A stretch of 64,000 bases of DNA, taken from positions 1 to 64,000 of the forward strand of contig NZ_JAAKDE010000002.1 of the NCBI RefSeq assembly GCF_013664685.1, written 5' to 3'. Under the pieces are notes generated by a model. That model had not been told where the DNA came from. It made no database searches and was given only the letters and a program-made list of their open reading frames with translations. Position 1 is the first letter of the stretch. Each line of letters starts with the position of its first letter. This document shows positions 35,331 to 45,900 of this stretch, in pieces. Made by a program: the position numbers and the translations under genes. This DNA is from Capillibacterium thermochitinicola (lineage in GTDB: Bacteria > Bacillota > UBA4882 > UBA10575).

Positions 35331-37042
35331 AGTTTCCACGGCTGGCAAAAGGTTTGTCCGGCTTAAAGAAGTTTGGCGTGGCCGAGTTGGTGCTTTTGGT
35401 CTCCATTGCTATTCTCGTAGTGGTTGTGGCCTTTCCGATCCTCTTGATTTTCTGGAATGCGTTTACCACCGCCGAAGGCAAGTTTAACTTGAAAGATGTG
35501 GTGACGATCCTCAGTCAACCCCAAACTTACGAAGCCCTTTGGAATTCGGTGGTGATCGCGGCCGGGGTGACGGCCCTGAGCACGGTCTTGGGCGTCTTTT
35601 TTGCCTGGTTGGTGACCCGGACCGATTTGCCCTTTAAAAACCTGATGAAACTGCTCTTTGTGGTCCCGTTCATGCTGCCCTCCTTTATCGGGGCGATTGC
35701 CTGGAAGATCCTCTGTTCCCCGCGGGGCGGTTATTTAAACGTCTTTTTGGTGAATCTTTTCGGGTTGGAGAAAGCCCCCTTTAATGTCTATACGATGACC
35801 GGGATCATCATTGTCGAAACCATGTATCTTTTCCCCTTTGTCTTTATTCAGGTCAGCGGGGCGCTGGAGCGGATGGACCCGACCCTGGAGGAGTCCGCTC
35901 TCATTTCCGGGATTGACCTTTTCACCATTACCCGCAAGATCACGTTCCCGCTGATTACGCCGAGTATTGTGGCCGGGGCGCTGTTGGTGGCAATGTACTC
36001 CCTTTCCCACTTCGGGGTGCCGTCGGTTTTGGGGCAGAATGCCGGGATCTATAATATTCCGACCCTCATTTACCAGGCGATCCATGCCAGCGGCGGGAGC
36101 TTCAACGCGATCCGGACCGGGACGGTCCTGGCCTCGCTCCTGGTTCTGTCGGCGGCCCTAATTCTCTACCTGCAGAACCTGGTTTTAAAGAAGGGCCGTT
36201 ACCAGATTATCGCCGGGAAGAGCATGCGCCCGATGCTTTTGAAACTCCGAGGCTTGCGGGTGCCCATGCTGGTCTTGAGCATTCTCTATATTGCCGTGAC
36301 GGTTCTCCTGCCGACGGTCATCATCTTCCTGGTCGGGGCGTTGAAGACCTACGGCCTGCCGCTGAAGTTTGCCAACATGACCCTGGATAACTTGAAATAC
36401 ATCTTTACCTGGAAGATGACCAGGGATTCGATTAAGAACAGTGTGATTCTTTCCGTCGGCGCGGCCGTGGTGACCATGCTGGTCGGGACCATGATCTCCT
36501 ATGTGATTGTCAAAGCCAAGGTGAGAGGCAAATTTATTCTGGAGTTCCTCGGTATGCTGCCCTATTCGGTGCCCGGGACGGTCATCGTCTTGGGTGTGAT
36601 CCTGGCCTGGAGCGGGAAATTCGGCATCAACCTGTACAATACGGCAGGGATTATCTTTGTGGCTTATATCGCCCGCTATATGGCCTTTGCCCTGAAGTCG
36701 ACCTCCGCTTCGCTGGAACAGGTCCATGACTCCTTGGAAGAAGCCTCCCGCGCGTGCGGGGCCAGCCATTGGCAAGCCTTAAAAGACATTGTCTTGCCGT
36801 TGATTAAACCGGGAATGATTTCGGCCTTTTTCATGATCTTCTTCCCGGCCCTCCGGGAACTCACCACTTCGGTGTTGTTGTACGGGCCGACGACCCGGAC
36901 GATCGGGGTGGCCATCTATGCCCTGCATGAGGACGGCGAGACGGTCTACGCCACCGCGTTGGCCTCCATTGCCCTGGTCATCATTGTCATCGGAGAGATT
37001 GTCATCCGGAGACTCAGTAAAGCGGAGAGGAGGAATGCCTGA
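35327..37042 (+). CDS. ABC transporter permease, two fused permease domains (FbpB/ThiP-like)
   Basis: 571 residues with about 12 transmembrane helices in two repeats. Each repeat carries an EAA-type loop for contact with the ATPase: EESALISGIDLFTITRKITFPLI in the first half and EEASRACGASHWQALKDIVLPLI in the second. This fused arrangement is typical for iron(III), thiamine and 2-aminoethylphosphonate importers. It is translationally coupled to both flanking ATPase genes. Confidence 0.9.
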   Translation: MKFPRLAKGLSGLKKFGVAELVLLVSIAILVVVVAFPILLIFWNAFTTAEGKFNLKDVVTILSQPQTYEALWNSVVIAAGVTALSTVLGVFFAWLVTRTDLPFKNLMKLLFVVPFMLPSFIGAIAWKILCSPRGGYLNVFLVNLFGLEKAPFNVYTMTGIIIVETMYLFPFVFIQVSGALERMDPTLEESALISGIDLFTITRKITFPLITPSIVAGALLVAMYSLSHFGVPSVLGQNAGIYNIPTLIYQAIHASGGSFNAIRTGTVLASLLVLSAALILYLQNLVLKKGRYQIIAGKSMRPMLLKLRGLRVPMLVLSILYIAVTVLLPTVIIFLVGALKTYGLPLKFANMTLDNLKYIFTWKMTRDSIKNSVILSVGAAVVTMLVGTMISYVIVKAKVRGKFILEFLGMLPYSVPGTVIVLGVILAWSGKFGINLYNTAGIIFVAYIARYMAFALKSTSASLEQVHDSLEEASRACGASHWQALKDIVLPLIKPGMISAFFMIFFPALRELTTSVLLYGPTTRTIGVAIYALHEDGETVYATALASIALVIIVIGEIVIRRLSKAERRNA

Positions 37043-38101
37043 TGGCACAGGTTGAGCTCGTGCACGTCACCAAGAGATTTGGCAAAGTCACGGCGGTTAA
37101 TGATCTCAACTTAAAGATCGAGCAGGGAGAATGCTTCTCCATGCTGGGACCGTCCGGTTGCGGCAAGACGACCACCCTACGGATGCTGGCCGGTTTTGAG
37201 GATCTGGACGAAGGCGAAGTGATCGTGGGGGGGGGAAATCTACTCCTCCAGCGTCAAGAAGATTTATATCCCCCCGAACAAGCGGAACTTTGCCATGGTC
37301 TTCCAGGCTTTTGCGGTGTGGCCCCATTTGAACGTCTATGAAAATGTGGCCTTCCCCTTGAAGTACCGGCGTTTGCCCAAGGCGGAGATCAAGGAACGGG
37401 TGGATAAGGCCCTCCAGCATACCGGCTTAACCAAGGTGAAGGAGAGTTATCCCAACGAGTTGTCCGGCGGGCAACAGCAACGGATTGCCCTCGCCCGGGC
37501 CATTGCCTTGAATCCCACCGTCATGCTTTTGGATGAGCCCTTGTCCAACCTCGATCCGAAGTTACGGGAAGAAATGCGCTTTGAGATCAAAGAATTGCAA
37601 CGGAAATTCAATTACACGGTTGTCTTTGTCACCCACGACCAGGCGGAGGCGATGGCCATCTCCGACCGGATGATGATTATGGACCATGGCGTCGTTCAGC
37701 AGGTTGATGCCCCGATGAAGATTTATAACCATCCGGCCAATAAGTTCGTCTTCGGCTTCGTCGGCCTCTCCAACTTTATTCCGGTCCGGGTGCAAGAGGG
37801 CGGCGCGGTGGTGGAATCCGCGCCGGAAGCGGGGGTGTTGACCAGGGAAATTCCCGCCGGGTTCAAGGCCCCCACAGCCACGCTGGCCTGCCGCCCGTCG
37901 GAGATCGCCTTTGTCAGCGAAGGCGAAGGCGGCGTCAAAGGCGTGGTTAAACGCCGGGCCTTTTTGGGAGAGGTCATTGATTACCGGGTCATGATCGGCG
38001 CTACGGAAGTCCGTGTCCAAAAACTGTACCGCCAAGGCCTCCTCCGGGAAGGAGAGACCTGTTATCTCCGGTTTAACCGCCTGCATTGGTATGAAGCATA
38101 A
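37042..38101 (+). pseudogene. ABC transporter ATP-binding protein, second copy, frameshifted at a G-run
   Basis: Starts with MAQVELVHVTKRFGK and Walker A GPSGCGKTTT, then loses frame at nine Gs (37227-37235). Removing one G restores GGEIYSSSVKKIYIPPNKR and joins the rest: VFQAFAVWPH, LSGGQQQRIALARAI, VMLLDEPLSNLD, THDQAEAM and the TOBE domain. The full protein would be about 353 residues and is a close paralogue of the first ATPase. A base-calling error is likely. Two distinct ATPases for one fused permease suggests a heterodimeric motor. Confidence 0.85.
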
Positions 38102-38128
38102 CCGGCAACCCGAGGCCTCTTTTACTGG

Positions 38129-38162
38129 GAGCCTTGCTTTTGCAAAGCAAGGCTCTTTTTTT
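38129..38162 (+). terminator. Intrinsic terminator after ABC importer operon
   Basis: GAGCCTTGCTTT-TG-CAAAGCAAGGCTC, a 12-bp stem, then a long T-run. In 38163-38357 beyond it I see no gene; a GTG at 38207 opens a hydrophobic stretch but has no ribosome binding site. Confidence 0.85.
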
Positions 38163-38357
38163 CTGAGGGGAGAAGGGAGCGAGCGGGGCGGCGGGATGGG
38201 TCCGCCGTGGCCGCCCTGATCCTTACCGCCGTCGTTGTTCCCGGAGGAGCGTGGGGGCCAGGCGAGGTCAAAGGGCGCTGCCGGTTTCGGATTTGGCAGG
38301 GAGGAAGAAGAGGGAATGTTTTCGAGGGAATAGTTGTAATTATCGGGAATGATTCTT

Positions 38358-38921
38358 TTATGGAGTATTGTTTTGCAACCACTCTTCCTTCAGGATCCCG
38401 TAGTGAAGAACATCATGGTAAATCCCCTTGATTTTCACCTCCTGCCGGCCTTTTCCTTCGAATTTCATTCCACACTTCGCCATGACGCGGCCGGAAGCTT
38501 CGTTCCCGGCGTAGTGGGTCGACTCCACCCGGTTCAAACCCAACTTGGAGAAGGCCAGATCGAGGATGAGCGATAAAGCCTCGGTCATATAGCCACGGTT
38601 CCAATAGTTCCGGTTTAAAACATAACCGAAACTCGCTTTATGGTGTTCGGGGCAGAGGCGCAGTTCGATACAGCCAATGCAGCGCGGTTCGTCTTTCAAG
38701 GTAATGGCGTAAACGTTTGGTTTGTTGAGATAAATCTCCCGGACGATCTTTTCGGTTTCGGCCAGGTCGGCATGGGGCGGCCAGGTTAGATACTTGGTCA
38801 CCTTTTCATCACTGGCGTATAAAAACACGTCATTTACGTCATCAAGGGAAAAGGGGCGTAAAACTATCCTTTCTCCTTCCAGGATGGAGTTTTGGCGCAG
38901 GATCTCGTCGTAATCAAGCAT
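38358..38921 (-). CDS. RimJ/RimL-type GNAT N-acetyltransferase
   Basis: 187 residues with the usual order: GERIVLRPFSLDDVNDVF, a GCIELR strand, the acetyl-CoA loop NYWNRGYMTEAL, and VMAKCGMKFEG near the end. Family members acetylate ribosomal protein N termini or small amines; the substrate is not predictable. Single gene on the minus strand. Confidence 0.85.
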   Translation of the reverse strand: MLDYDEILRQNSILEGERIVLRPFSLDDVNDVFLYASDEKVTKYLTWPPHADLAETEKIVREIYLNKPNVYAITLKDEPRCIGCIELRLCPEHHKASFGYVLNRNYWNRGYMTEALSLILDLAFSKLGLNRVESTHYAGNEASGRVMAKCGMKFEGKGRQEVKIKGIYHDVLHYGILKEEWLQNNTP

Positions 38922-39017
38922 GGGGAAACCCCCTGTTTTTGCTTTTTTTAATTAGAGAAGATTATAAACCACTCACTTAATTATTTAAAGAGAGATTTTA
39001 ATAAAATTTGTTGCCTC

Positions 39018-39057
39018 GTCCTGCCAAAAGCAGGAAGAATTTTTAAATTGTAGAAAA
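39018..39057 (+). repeat. Hairpin repeat element, copy 2
   Basis: CCTGC-CAAAA-GCAGG (39020-39034), then a T-run and TGTAGAAAA (39049-39057), matching the element at 4493-4533. As there, a TTGG segment, a GGAGG site and a short ORF starting MKxKL follow. Confidence 0.6.
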
Positions 39058-39109
39058 CAATTAATTACTTGGCGAAAGTAGACATTTTCCCCCATAGGGA
39101 GGTTGGGCA

Positions 39110-39196
39110 ATGAAAGAAAAGTTGAAGCAAAAAGTGGTCATGATCATCTTGATTGTTCTCATTTTCTTATCGACAATCTGTGCTGCTCCCGCCTAG
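39110..39196 (+). CDS. Small ORF (28 residues) with signal-peptide-like sequence
   Basis: ATG 39110 follows GGGAGG. The peptide has a lysine-rich start (MKEKLKQK), a hydrophobic core rich in I, L and V, and an AAPA end like a signal peptidase site, then stops at once. It looks like the isolated signal peptide of a lost secreted protein, or a small membrane peptide. Confidence 0.4.
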   Translation: MKEKLKQKVVMIILIVLIFLSTICAAPA

Positions 39197-39266
39197 AAGA
39201 AACGGCTTGGCGCGGAACGGTGATGAATTGGCGGAGCTGGGATGCGATGAATTAATCTAACTTCTA

Positions 39267-39295
39267 TTGACATTTGACCGTAGATCGTTTAAAAT
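39267..39295 (+). promoter_or_regulatory. pyr operon promoter
   Basis: TTGACA (39267-39272), 17-nt spacer, TAAAAT (39290-39295): near-consensus sigma-A promoter, followed by two attenuators. No gene lies in 39197-39602. Confidence 0.8.
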
Positions 39296-39326
39296 GACTT
39301 GAAAACTTAAGTAGGGCCTTTAAAAC

Positions 39327-39448
39327 TTGTCCCGTGAGGCAAGGAAGGCAGAACGAACAGAAATTTTCTGTGCATGACCACTTTCTATGCTTAAGCATGC
39401 TTAAGGATAGGAATGTTAAGCTGCCTGCGCTTGCCGGCAGCTTTTTTT
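39327..39448 (+). promoter_or_regulatory. PyrR-type attenuator 1
   Basis: The segment TTGTCCCGTGAGGCAAGGAA (39328-39347) fits the PyrR-binding loop. A perfect 16-bp palindrome CTTAAGCATGCTTAAG (39390-39405) lies in the antiterminator region. The terminator is AGCTGCC-loop-GGCAGCT plus T-run (39419-39448). UMP-bound PyrR should favour termination. Confidence 0.75.
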
Positions 39449-39493
39449 GATTCCGCCGTTTTGTTCAGAGCTTTGTTCCTCACCCCTTTAAGG

Positions 39494-39567
39494 TTATCCC
39501 GTGAGGTAGCCAAGGGTAAGCTGGATTGGCACTGCAATTCCTCCTGCCTTTGGCCAGGAGGTTTTTT
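39494..39567 (+). promoter_or_regulatory. PyrR-type attenuator 2
   Basis: A second PyrR-like loop, TTATCCCGTGAGGTAGCCAA (39494-39513), is followed by terminator CCTCCTG-N8-CAGGAGG with TTTTTT (39540-39567), 36 nt before pyrB. Confidence 0.75.
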
Positions 39568-39602
39568 GTATCACCCCGCAAGTTTGGAAGGAGGTTTGCC
39601 CC

Positions 39603-40541
39603 ATGCACTGGAGACACCGGAACCTGTTGGACCTGGATGCTTTAACCGCTGAAGAGATTGAACATGTCTTGCAAACCGCAGTCCCCATGAAGGAGATTTT
39701 GGCGCGCCCGCTCAAGAAACTGCCGACCCTCCGGGGAAAATCGATTGCGCTGATGTTTTACGAGAACAGTACCCGGACGCGGACCTCGTTTGAAACGGCC
39801 GGTAAAATTTTGGGGGCGGATGTGACCAACTTCTCCGTGGCCCAGAGCAGTGTCAACAAGGGAGAAAGCCTTTATGATACGGCCAAGACGCTGCAGGCCA
39901 TGAAGATTGACCTGGTTGTGATCAGGCACGCCAGTGCCGGCGCGGCCGCTTTTCTGGCCGAACAGCTCAAGGCGGGTGTGATCAACGGCGGCGACGGGGC
40001 GCATGCCCATCCCACCCAGGCTTTGCTGGATTTTTTCACCCTCAAAGAACGGCTGGGGGAGATTGCCGGGAAGAAAATCGTGATCGTCGGCGACATTCTC
40101 CACTCGCGGGTGGCCCGCAGCAACGTATTGGGCCTGAAAAAACTCGGTGCGGAGGTGGTGCTGGTGGGACCGCCGACGCTGCTCCCGCCGGAAATGGGCT
40201 ACTTGGGGGTCAAGCTCTCCCATGATCTGGACCGGGAACTGCCCGGGGCGGATGCGGTGATGGCCCTGCGCCTGCAGTTGGAAAGGCAGGAACGGGGCTT
40301 GTTCCCGTCCGTCCGTGAGTACCACCGGCTCTACGGTTTAACGAAAGAACGCCTGGCCAAAACCGGGAAAGCGACCATCGTCATGCACCCCGGGCCGATC
40401 AACCGCGGGGTGGAGATCGCCAGTGACCTGGCAGACAGCACCAGTTCGGTGATTGAGGAACAGGTGACCAACGGGGTGGCGGTCCGGATGGCTTTGCTCT
40501 ATCTGCTGATGGGAGGAGGAACGAGCGATGTTGTGGATTAA
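39603..40541 (+). CDS. pyrB: Aspartate carbamoyltransferase catalytic subunit
   Basis: Condenses carbamoyl phosphate and aspartate. The carbamoyl-phosphate loop FYENSTRTRTSFE, the 80s-loop SSVNKGESLYDT and HPTQALLDF are intact. 312 residues. No pyrI regulatory gene is present, as usual in Firmicutes. First gene of the pyr operon; GGAGG upstream; its 3' end overlaps pyrC by 14 nt. Confidence 0.96.
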   Translation: MHWRHRNLLDLDALTAEEIEHVLQTAVPMKEILARPLKKLPTLRGKSIALMFYENSTRTRTSFETAGKILGADVTNFSVAQSSVNKGESLYDTAKTLQAMKIDLVVIRHASAGAAAFLAEQLKAGVINGGDGAHAHPTQALLDFFTLKERLGEIAGKKIVIVGDILHSRVARSNVLGLKKLGAEVVLVGPPTLLPPEMGYLGVKLSHDLDRELPGADAVMALRLQLERQERGLFPSVREYHRLYGLTKERLAKTGKATIVMHPGPINRGVEIASDLADSTSSVIEEQVTNGVAVRMALLYLLMGGGTSDVVD

Positions 40542-41856
40542 AGATGCGCATCTTGTCGATCCGGCCTGCGGGATCTCCGGCCGCGGCAGTCTGCTGGTGC
40601 GGGAGGGCCGGATCCATAAGGTGGTGGTGGGCGAAACGTTAACCGCCGAGGCGGTCTTGGCCCTGCTGGGCTGCTCCGACCTGGCGGCGGTTGACCAGGT
40701 GGACGGAACGGGCATGTATCTCTTCCCCGGTTTGGTCGATGCCCATGTACACCTGCGCGAACCGGGACAGGAGGAGAAGGAGGAGATCCGCAGCGGGGCC
40801 CGGGCGGCGGTGCGGGGCGGTTTCACCTCCATCCTGGTCATGGCCAATACGCAGCCGGTGATCGACAGCCGCGCGCTGGTGGAGTATGTCCGGCTGGCGG
40901 GTGAACGGGCGGGTAAAGCCCGGGTCTATCCGGTGGCCGCCGTGACCAAGGGGATGGCCGGGAAGGAGATCACGGAGATGGTGGACCTGAAGGACGGCGG
41001 GGCGGTGGCCTTCTCCGACGACGGTAAAGGGATCCAGAGCGCGGAGACCTTCCGGCTGGCCCTGGAGTACGCCAAGCTCACCGGCTGTCCGGTGATCAGT
41101 CACTGCGAGGACGACAGTTTGGCCGGGGCGGGCGTGATGCGAAAGGGTGAGCACTGTGCCCGGCTGGGCCTCAAAGGGATTCCGGCCAGTGCCGAGAGTG
41201 TGATGGTGGCCCGCGATGCCCTGCTGGCCGGGGAGACCGGGGGCCGTCTCCATATCGCCCATGTGTCGACCAAAGAAAGTGTCCAGGTGATTAGAATGGC
41301 CAAGAAGGCCGGGGTTGATCTCACGGCCGAGGTCAATCCCCATCATTTACTCTTGGCCGACGAGGATGTGCCGCTGACCGACACTTCATATAAAGTAAAC
41401 CCGCCGCTGCCCAGCCGGGCGGATCAGGAGGCGTTGCTGGAAGGACTGTTGGACGGGACCATTGACATGCTGGCCACCGACCACGCACCCCACACCTGGG
41501 AAGAGAAGGCAAGGCCCTTTGCGGAGGCGCCCTTCGGGATCAACGGGCTCGAGACGGCTTTGGCCGCGGTGTGGCAGGAGCTGGTGGCCAAGGGGAAGCT
41601 GACCCCGGAGAAGTTGGTTGAGCTGTGGGCGGTCAATCCGGCCCGCCGCTTTGGGCTCACGGGCGGGACGTTGGCGGAAGGCAGCCCGGCCGATCTGGTC
41701 CTTTTTGACCCGGCGCGGCGGGAACGGGTGACGGCGGAAACCCGGGAGTCCAAAAGCCACAACACGCCGTTTCTCGGCCGGGAACTGCAGGGCTTTCCGG
41801 TAATGGTCTGGGTCGGCGGCAAGCTGGTCGTGAAGGACCGGAAAGTGTTGGACTGA
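40528..41856 (+). CDS. pyrC: Dihydroorotase
   Basis: 442 residues, class I amidohydrolase. DAHVHLREPG carries the HxH zinc ligands, SHCED and HIAHVSTKES supply further ligands, and TDHAPH the catalytic Asp. Cyclises carbamoyl aspartate. Overlaps pyrB, so translation is coupled. Confidence 0.95.
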   Translation: MLWIKDAHLVDPACGISGRGSLLVREGRIHKVVVGETLTAEAVLALLGCSDLAAVDQVDGTGMYLFPGLVDAHVHLREPGQEEKEEIRSGARAAVRGGFTSILVMANTQPVIDSRALVEYVRLAGERAGKARVYPVAAVTKGMAGKEITEMVDLKDGGAVAFSDDGKGIQSAETFRLALEYAKLTGCPVISHCEDDSLAGAGVMRKGEHCARLGLKGIPASAESVMVARDALLAGETGGRLHIAHVSTKESVQVIRMAKKAGVDLTAEVNPHHLLLADEDVPLTDTSYKVNPPLPSRADQEALLEGLLDGTIDMLATDHAPHTWEEKARPFAEAPFGINGLETALAAVWQELVAKGKLTPEKLVELWAVNPARRFGLTGGTLAEGSPADLVLFDPARRERVTAETRESKSHNTPFLGRELQGFPVMVWVGGKLVVKDRKVLD

Positions 41857-41886
41857 AATAAAGAACAGGACAAAGGGGGCAAGGCC

Positions 41887-42996
41887 ATGGCATGGCTGGT
41901 TTTAAAGGACGGTAAAGCCTTTGCCGGGGAGGAGTTCGGCTTCTGGCCGGAAACGGACGGCCCGGTCAGCGGCGAGGTTGTTTTTAACACGGCGATGAGT
42001 GGTGTTCAGGAGATGATCACCGATCTGTCTTACGCCGGGCAGATTTTGACCTTCACCCAGCCCCAGATCGGAAACTCCGGCTGGCGCCGGGGGGCCGGTG
42101 AAGCCGGTAAAGTACTGTTGAAAGGGATCATCCTCCGGGAGCCGGCCGCCGGGGCGGGGGCACCGGGGGCCGACGGCAGTCTGGAGGAGTTTTGCGTTAA
42201 ACAAAAGATTCCCGGGCTCAAAGGGGTCGATACCCGGGCGCTCGCTAGGTATCTGCGGCAAAAGGGAACGCAGCCCGGGGTGTTGGTGCGCGATTTAGAG
42301 GCCGGGCAGCGTTTTTGGGCCGCGCCCGCTCCGGAGGAGAACGGACCTGCGCCCCATTGGGTCTACCAGGCCACGACCGCGGAAGGCTACGTCATTCCGG
42401 GCGCGGGGCCGGTGGTGGCCGTCCTTGATCTGGGCGTGAAACGGAGCCTCCTCCGTTGCCTCCAGCAAAAGGGTTTCTGCCTCCATGTGTTCCCGGCCGG
42501 GACACCGGCGGCGGCGATCCTGGAAGTGAAGCCCAAGGGGCTGGTGGTCAGCAGCGGACCGGGGGATCCGGCGGCGCTGCCGGCGATCCAGGCTGAACTC
42601 CGGAAACTCAGCGGGCGACTGCCCATCCTCGGGATTGGGTTGGGCCACCAACTGCTGGCGCTGGCGGCGGGGGCCGAGACGTATAAACTGCCCTTCGGCC
42701 ACCGGGGCGGTAATTATCCGGTGCAAAACCTGGTGAGCGGCAAAGTGTTGATCACCGCCCAGAACCACGCCTATGCGGTACGGGCCGAATCGCTAACGGG
42801 GACGGGCTTTATCGTGTGGGCGATAAATATGAACGACGGCACCGTCGAAGGGCTCCGCCATACGGAGCAACCGATCCTCACGGTGCAGTACCAGCCGGAA
42901 GCGGCTCCGGGCCCGGCCGTGCACGACGGGGTTTTTGCCTGGTTCGCGGCGGTAGTGGAAGGGAGGATGGACCATGCCGAAAGGGAACTGGCGTAA
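41887..42996 (+). CDS. carA: Carbamoyl-phosphate synthase small subunit with inactivated glutaminase site
   Basis: 369 residues with normal CarA architecture: an N-terminal CPSase domain ([24 protein letters not shown]) and a class I amidotransferase domain. The nucleophilic elbow reads [10 protein letters not shown], so the catalytic Cys is Gly251, and the catalytic His of the usual YHPEA is Gln336 (QYQPEA); the Glu remains at 338. The glutamine-binding region also varies (SSGPGDP for SNGPGDP, RGGNYPV for RGGNHPV). I checked both codons (GGG at 42637, CAG at 42892). Such a subunit cannot hydrolyse glutamine, which predicts ammonia-dependent carbamoyl phosphate synthesis, as in animal CPS I. 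It overlaps carB by 23 nt. Confidence 0.93.
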   Translation: MAWLVLKDGKAFAGEEFGFWPETDGPVSGEVVFNTAMSGVQEMITDLSYAGQILTFTQPQIGNSGWRRGAGEAGKVLLKGIILREPAAGAGAPGADGSLEEFCVKQKIPGLKGVDTRALARYLRQKGTQPGVLVRDLEAGQRFWAAPAPEENGPAPHWVYQATTAEGYVIPGAGPVVAVLDLGVKRSLLRCLQQKGFCLHVFPAGTPAAAILEVKPKGLVVSSGPGDPAALPAIQAELRKLSGRLPILGIGLGHQLLALAAGAETYKLPFGHRGGNYPVQNLVSGKVLITAQNHAYAVRAESLTGTGFIVWAINMNDGTVEGLRHTEQPILTVQYQPEAAPGPAVHDGVFAWFAAVVEGRMDHAERELA

Positions 42997-45900
42997 GGTG
43001 TTGGTGATCGGTTCGGGGCCGATCATCATCGGACAGGCCGCCGAGTTTGATTATGCGGGGACGCAGGCCTGCCGGGCGCTTCGGGAGGAAGGGATCGAGA
43101 CCGTCCTGGTCAACTCCAATCCGGCCACGATCATGACCGACCAGGAGAGCGCCGACAAAATTTATATCGAACCCTTAACCTTGGAGTTTTTGGAGCGGAT
43201 CATCGAGAAGGAGCGGCCGGACGGGCTCCTGCCGACGATGGGCGGGCAGACCGGTTTAAACCTGGCCTTTCAGTTGGCCAAGGCCGGGGTGCTGTCCCGC
43301 TGCGGGGTCACCTTGCTCGGGACGCCGCTGGAAAGTATCGGGCGGGCCGAGGACCGGGAGGAGTTCCGGGCGCTCCTGCAAGAGTTGAACGAACCGTTTC
43401 CGGAGAGTACGATCGTGGCGGAGGTGGCGGAGGCCTTGGCCTTTGCCGAAACTATTGGCTATCCGGTGATTGTCCGGCCCGCGTTTACCCTGGGGGGAAC
43501 CGGGGGCGGCATCGCCCGGAACGCGGAAGAATTGCGCCAAATCGCCGAAAACGGCCTTAATGCCAGCCTGATCCGGCAGATTCTGGTGGAAAAAAGTGTG
43601 GCCGGCTGGCGGGAGATCGAGTTTGAGGTTTTGCGCGACAGTGCGGGGAACAGCATTGCCGTCTGCCATATGGAGAACGTGCATCCGGTGGGAGTCCACA
43701 CGGGCGACAGCATTGTGGTGGCCCCCTGCCAGACCCTGACCGCCGAGGAACTGCAGTGTCTGCGGGGGTCGGCGTTGAAGATCGTCGAGGCGCTTGGAAT
43801 TGCCGGCGGGTGTAATGTCCAGTTCGCCCTCCACCCGGAGAAATTGGAGTATGTGGTGATCGAGGTTAATCCGCGCCTCAGCCGTTCCAGTGCCTTGGCT
43901 TCCAAAGCAACGGGCTATCCCATTGCGAAAGTGGCGGCGAAGATTGCCATCGGTTACACCCTGGCGGAATTGAAAAACGCCGTCACCGGCCAGACCAGCG
44001 CCTGCACGGAACCGGCTCTGGATTATGTGGTGGTTAAGATTCCGCGCTGGCCCTTTGACAAGTTCTCCGATGCCGACCGGACGCTAGGCACCCAGATGAA
44101 ATCCACCGGCGAAGTGATGGGCCTGGGGCGGAACCTGGAGACGGCGCTCAATAAAGCCGTCCGCTCCCTGGAGATGAAGGTCTTTGGCCTGCTCGATCCG
44201 GGGCTGGAGGGCTTAAGCGACGCCGAACTGGAAGTCCGGTGCCGGCAGCCGGCGGACGACCATTTATTCATCATCGCCGAGGCCTTCCGGCGGGGCTGGG
44301 CCGTGGCCCGCGTTGCCCATCTGACTCAGTGGCACCCCTTCTTTTTACAGAAGATCCAGGGGATTGTCGCCTTGGCGGCGGAGCTGAAGGCCAACCCCTT
44401 TAGTCTTGCCGCCCTGAAAGAGGCGAAACGGCTGGGCTTTGCCGACCGGGAGGTGGCGCGGTTGTGGGGCGCCACCGAAGAAGAGGTCTATGCTTTCCGG
44501 ATGAAGTATGGCCTGCGGCCGGTCTTTAAGATGGTTGACACCTGCGCCGGGGAGTATGAGGCGACCACCCCCTACTTTTACTCCAGTTACGACCAGGAGG
44601 ATGAGGGGGAAGTCAGCACCCGCCGTAAGGTGGTCGTCCTGGGTTCCGGGCCGATCCGGATCGGGCAGGGGATCGAGTTTGACTACTGTTCGGTCCATGC
44701 TGTAAAAGCGCTGCGCCGGGCTGGTGTGGAGAGCATCATTATCAACAACAATCCGGAGACGGTCTCGACCGATTTTGATACGGCCGACCGGTTGTATTTC
44801 GAACCGCTCACTCTGGAGGATGTCTGTGCGGTGCTGGAAAAGGAGAAACCGGAGGGGGTCATCGTTCAGTTCGGCGGCCAGACGGCGCTGGGGCTCTGTA
44901 AAGGGCTGGCCGCCCGGGGTTACAAGATTCTGGGGACGGCGGTGGAGGATATTGACCGCGCCGAGGAACGGGGCCTCTTCGACCGGGTCCTGCAGGAGAT
45001 TGGGGCCCGGCGGCCGCGGGGCGGCTGCGTCTCCACGGTGGCCGAAGGGGAGCGGCTGGCCGGGGAGCTGGGTTACCCGTTGATGGTCCGCCCCTCTTAT
45101 GTCCTGGGGGGACGGGCGATGCAAATCGTTTACGACCAGGCGCAGCTGCGTACGGTTTTAGACCAGGCCCTGCAGGAGTTCCCCGCCCAGCAGATCTGGA
45201 TCGACCAATACCTTGTGGGGAAAGAGGTGGAGGTGGACGCCATTGCCGACGGGGAGACGGTTTGCCTCCCCGGAATCATGGAGCATCTGGAGCGGGCCGG
45301 GATTCACTCCGGGGATTCGATCGCCGTCTACCCGCCCCAGCGGGTGTCGGCAGAACAGCAAGCGGCCATCACTGAGCTGACGGCGGCCATCGCCCGGAGC
45401 CTGCGGATTAAAGGCCTGTTGAACATCCAGTATGTGATCCACCAAGACCAGGTTTACGTCTTGGAAGTCAACCCCCGCTCCAGCCGGACGGTGCCGTTCA
45501 TGAGCAAGGTGACCGGACTGCCCATTGTCGACCTGGCGACCCGGGTCATGCTGGGGGAAAGCCTGCCGGCCATGGGGATTGCCCATGGGCTGAAGCCGGC
45601 CGGGGATAAGGTGGCCGTCAAGGTTCCGGTCTTCTCCTTCTCGAAGCTGCAGAAGGTCGAACCTTCGCTGGGGCCGGAGATGAAATCCACCGGTGAAGTG
45701 ATGGGCATCGACTACCAGTACGCCAAGGCGCTCTACAAAGCGTTGCTGGCGGCCGGGATGCGGATGTCGGTCCACGGTACTTTGCTGGCCACCCTGGCCG
45801 ACCGCGACAAGGCCGAAGGGGTGGAGCTGGTCCGCCGCTTCCATAACCTGGGCTTCCGGTTGGTGGCGACCGAAGGAACGGCGAAGGCCCTGCGCCAGGC

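Noticed and set aside
38207-38431. GTG ORF with a hydrophobic, signal-like start
   Set aside because: No ribosome binding site, runs antisense into the RimJ-like gene and has no homology I recognise.
39390-39405. 16-bp palindrome CTTAAGCATGCTTAAG as an independent operator
   Set aside because: It lies between the first PyrR loop and its terminator, so it is better explained as part of the antiterminator stem.
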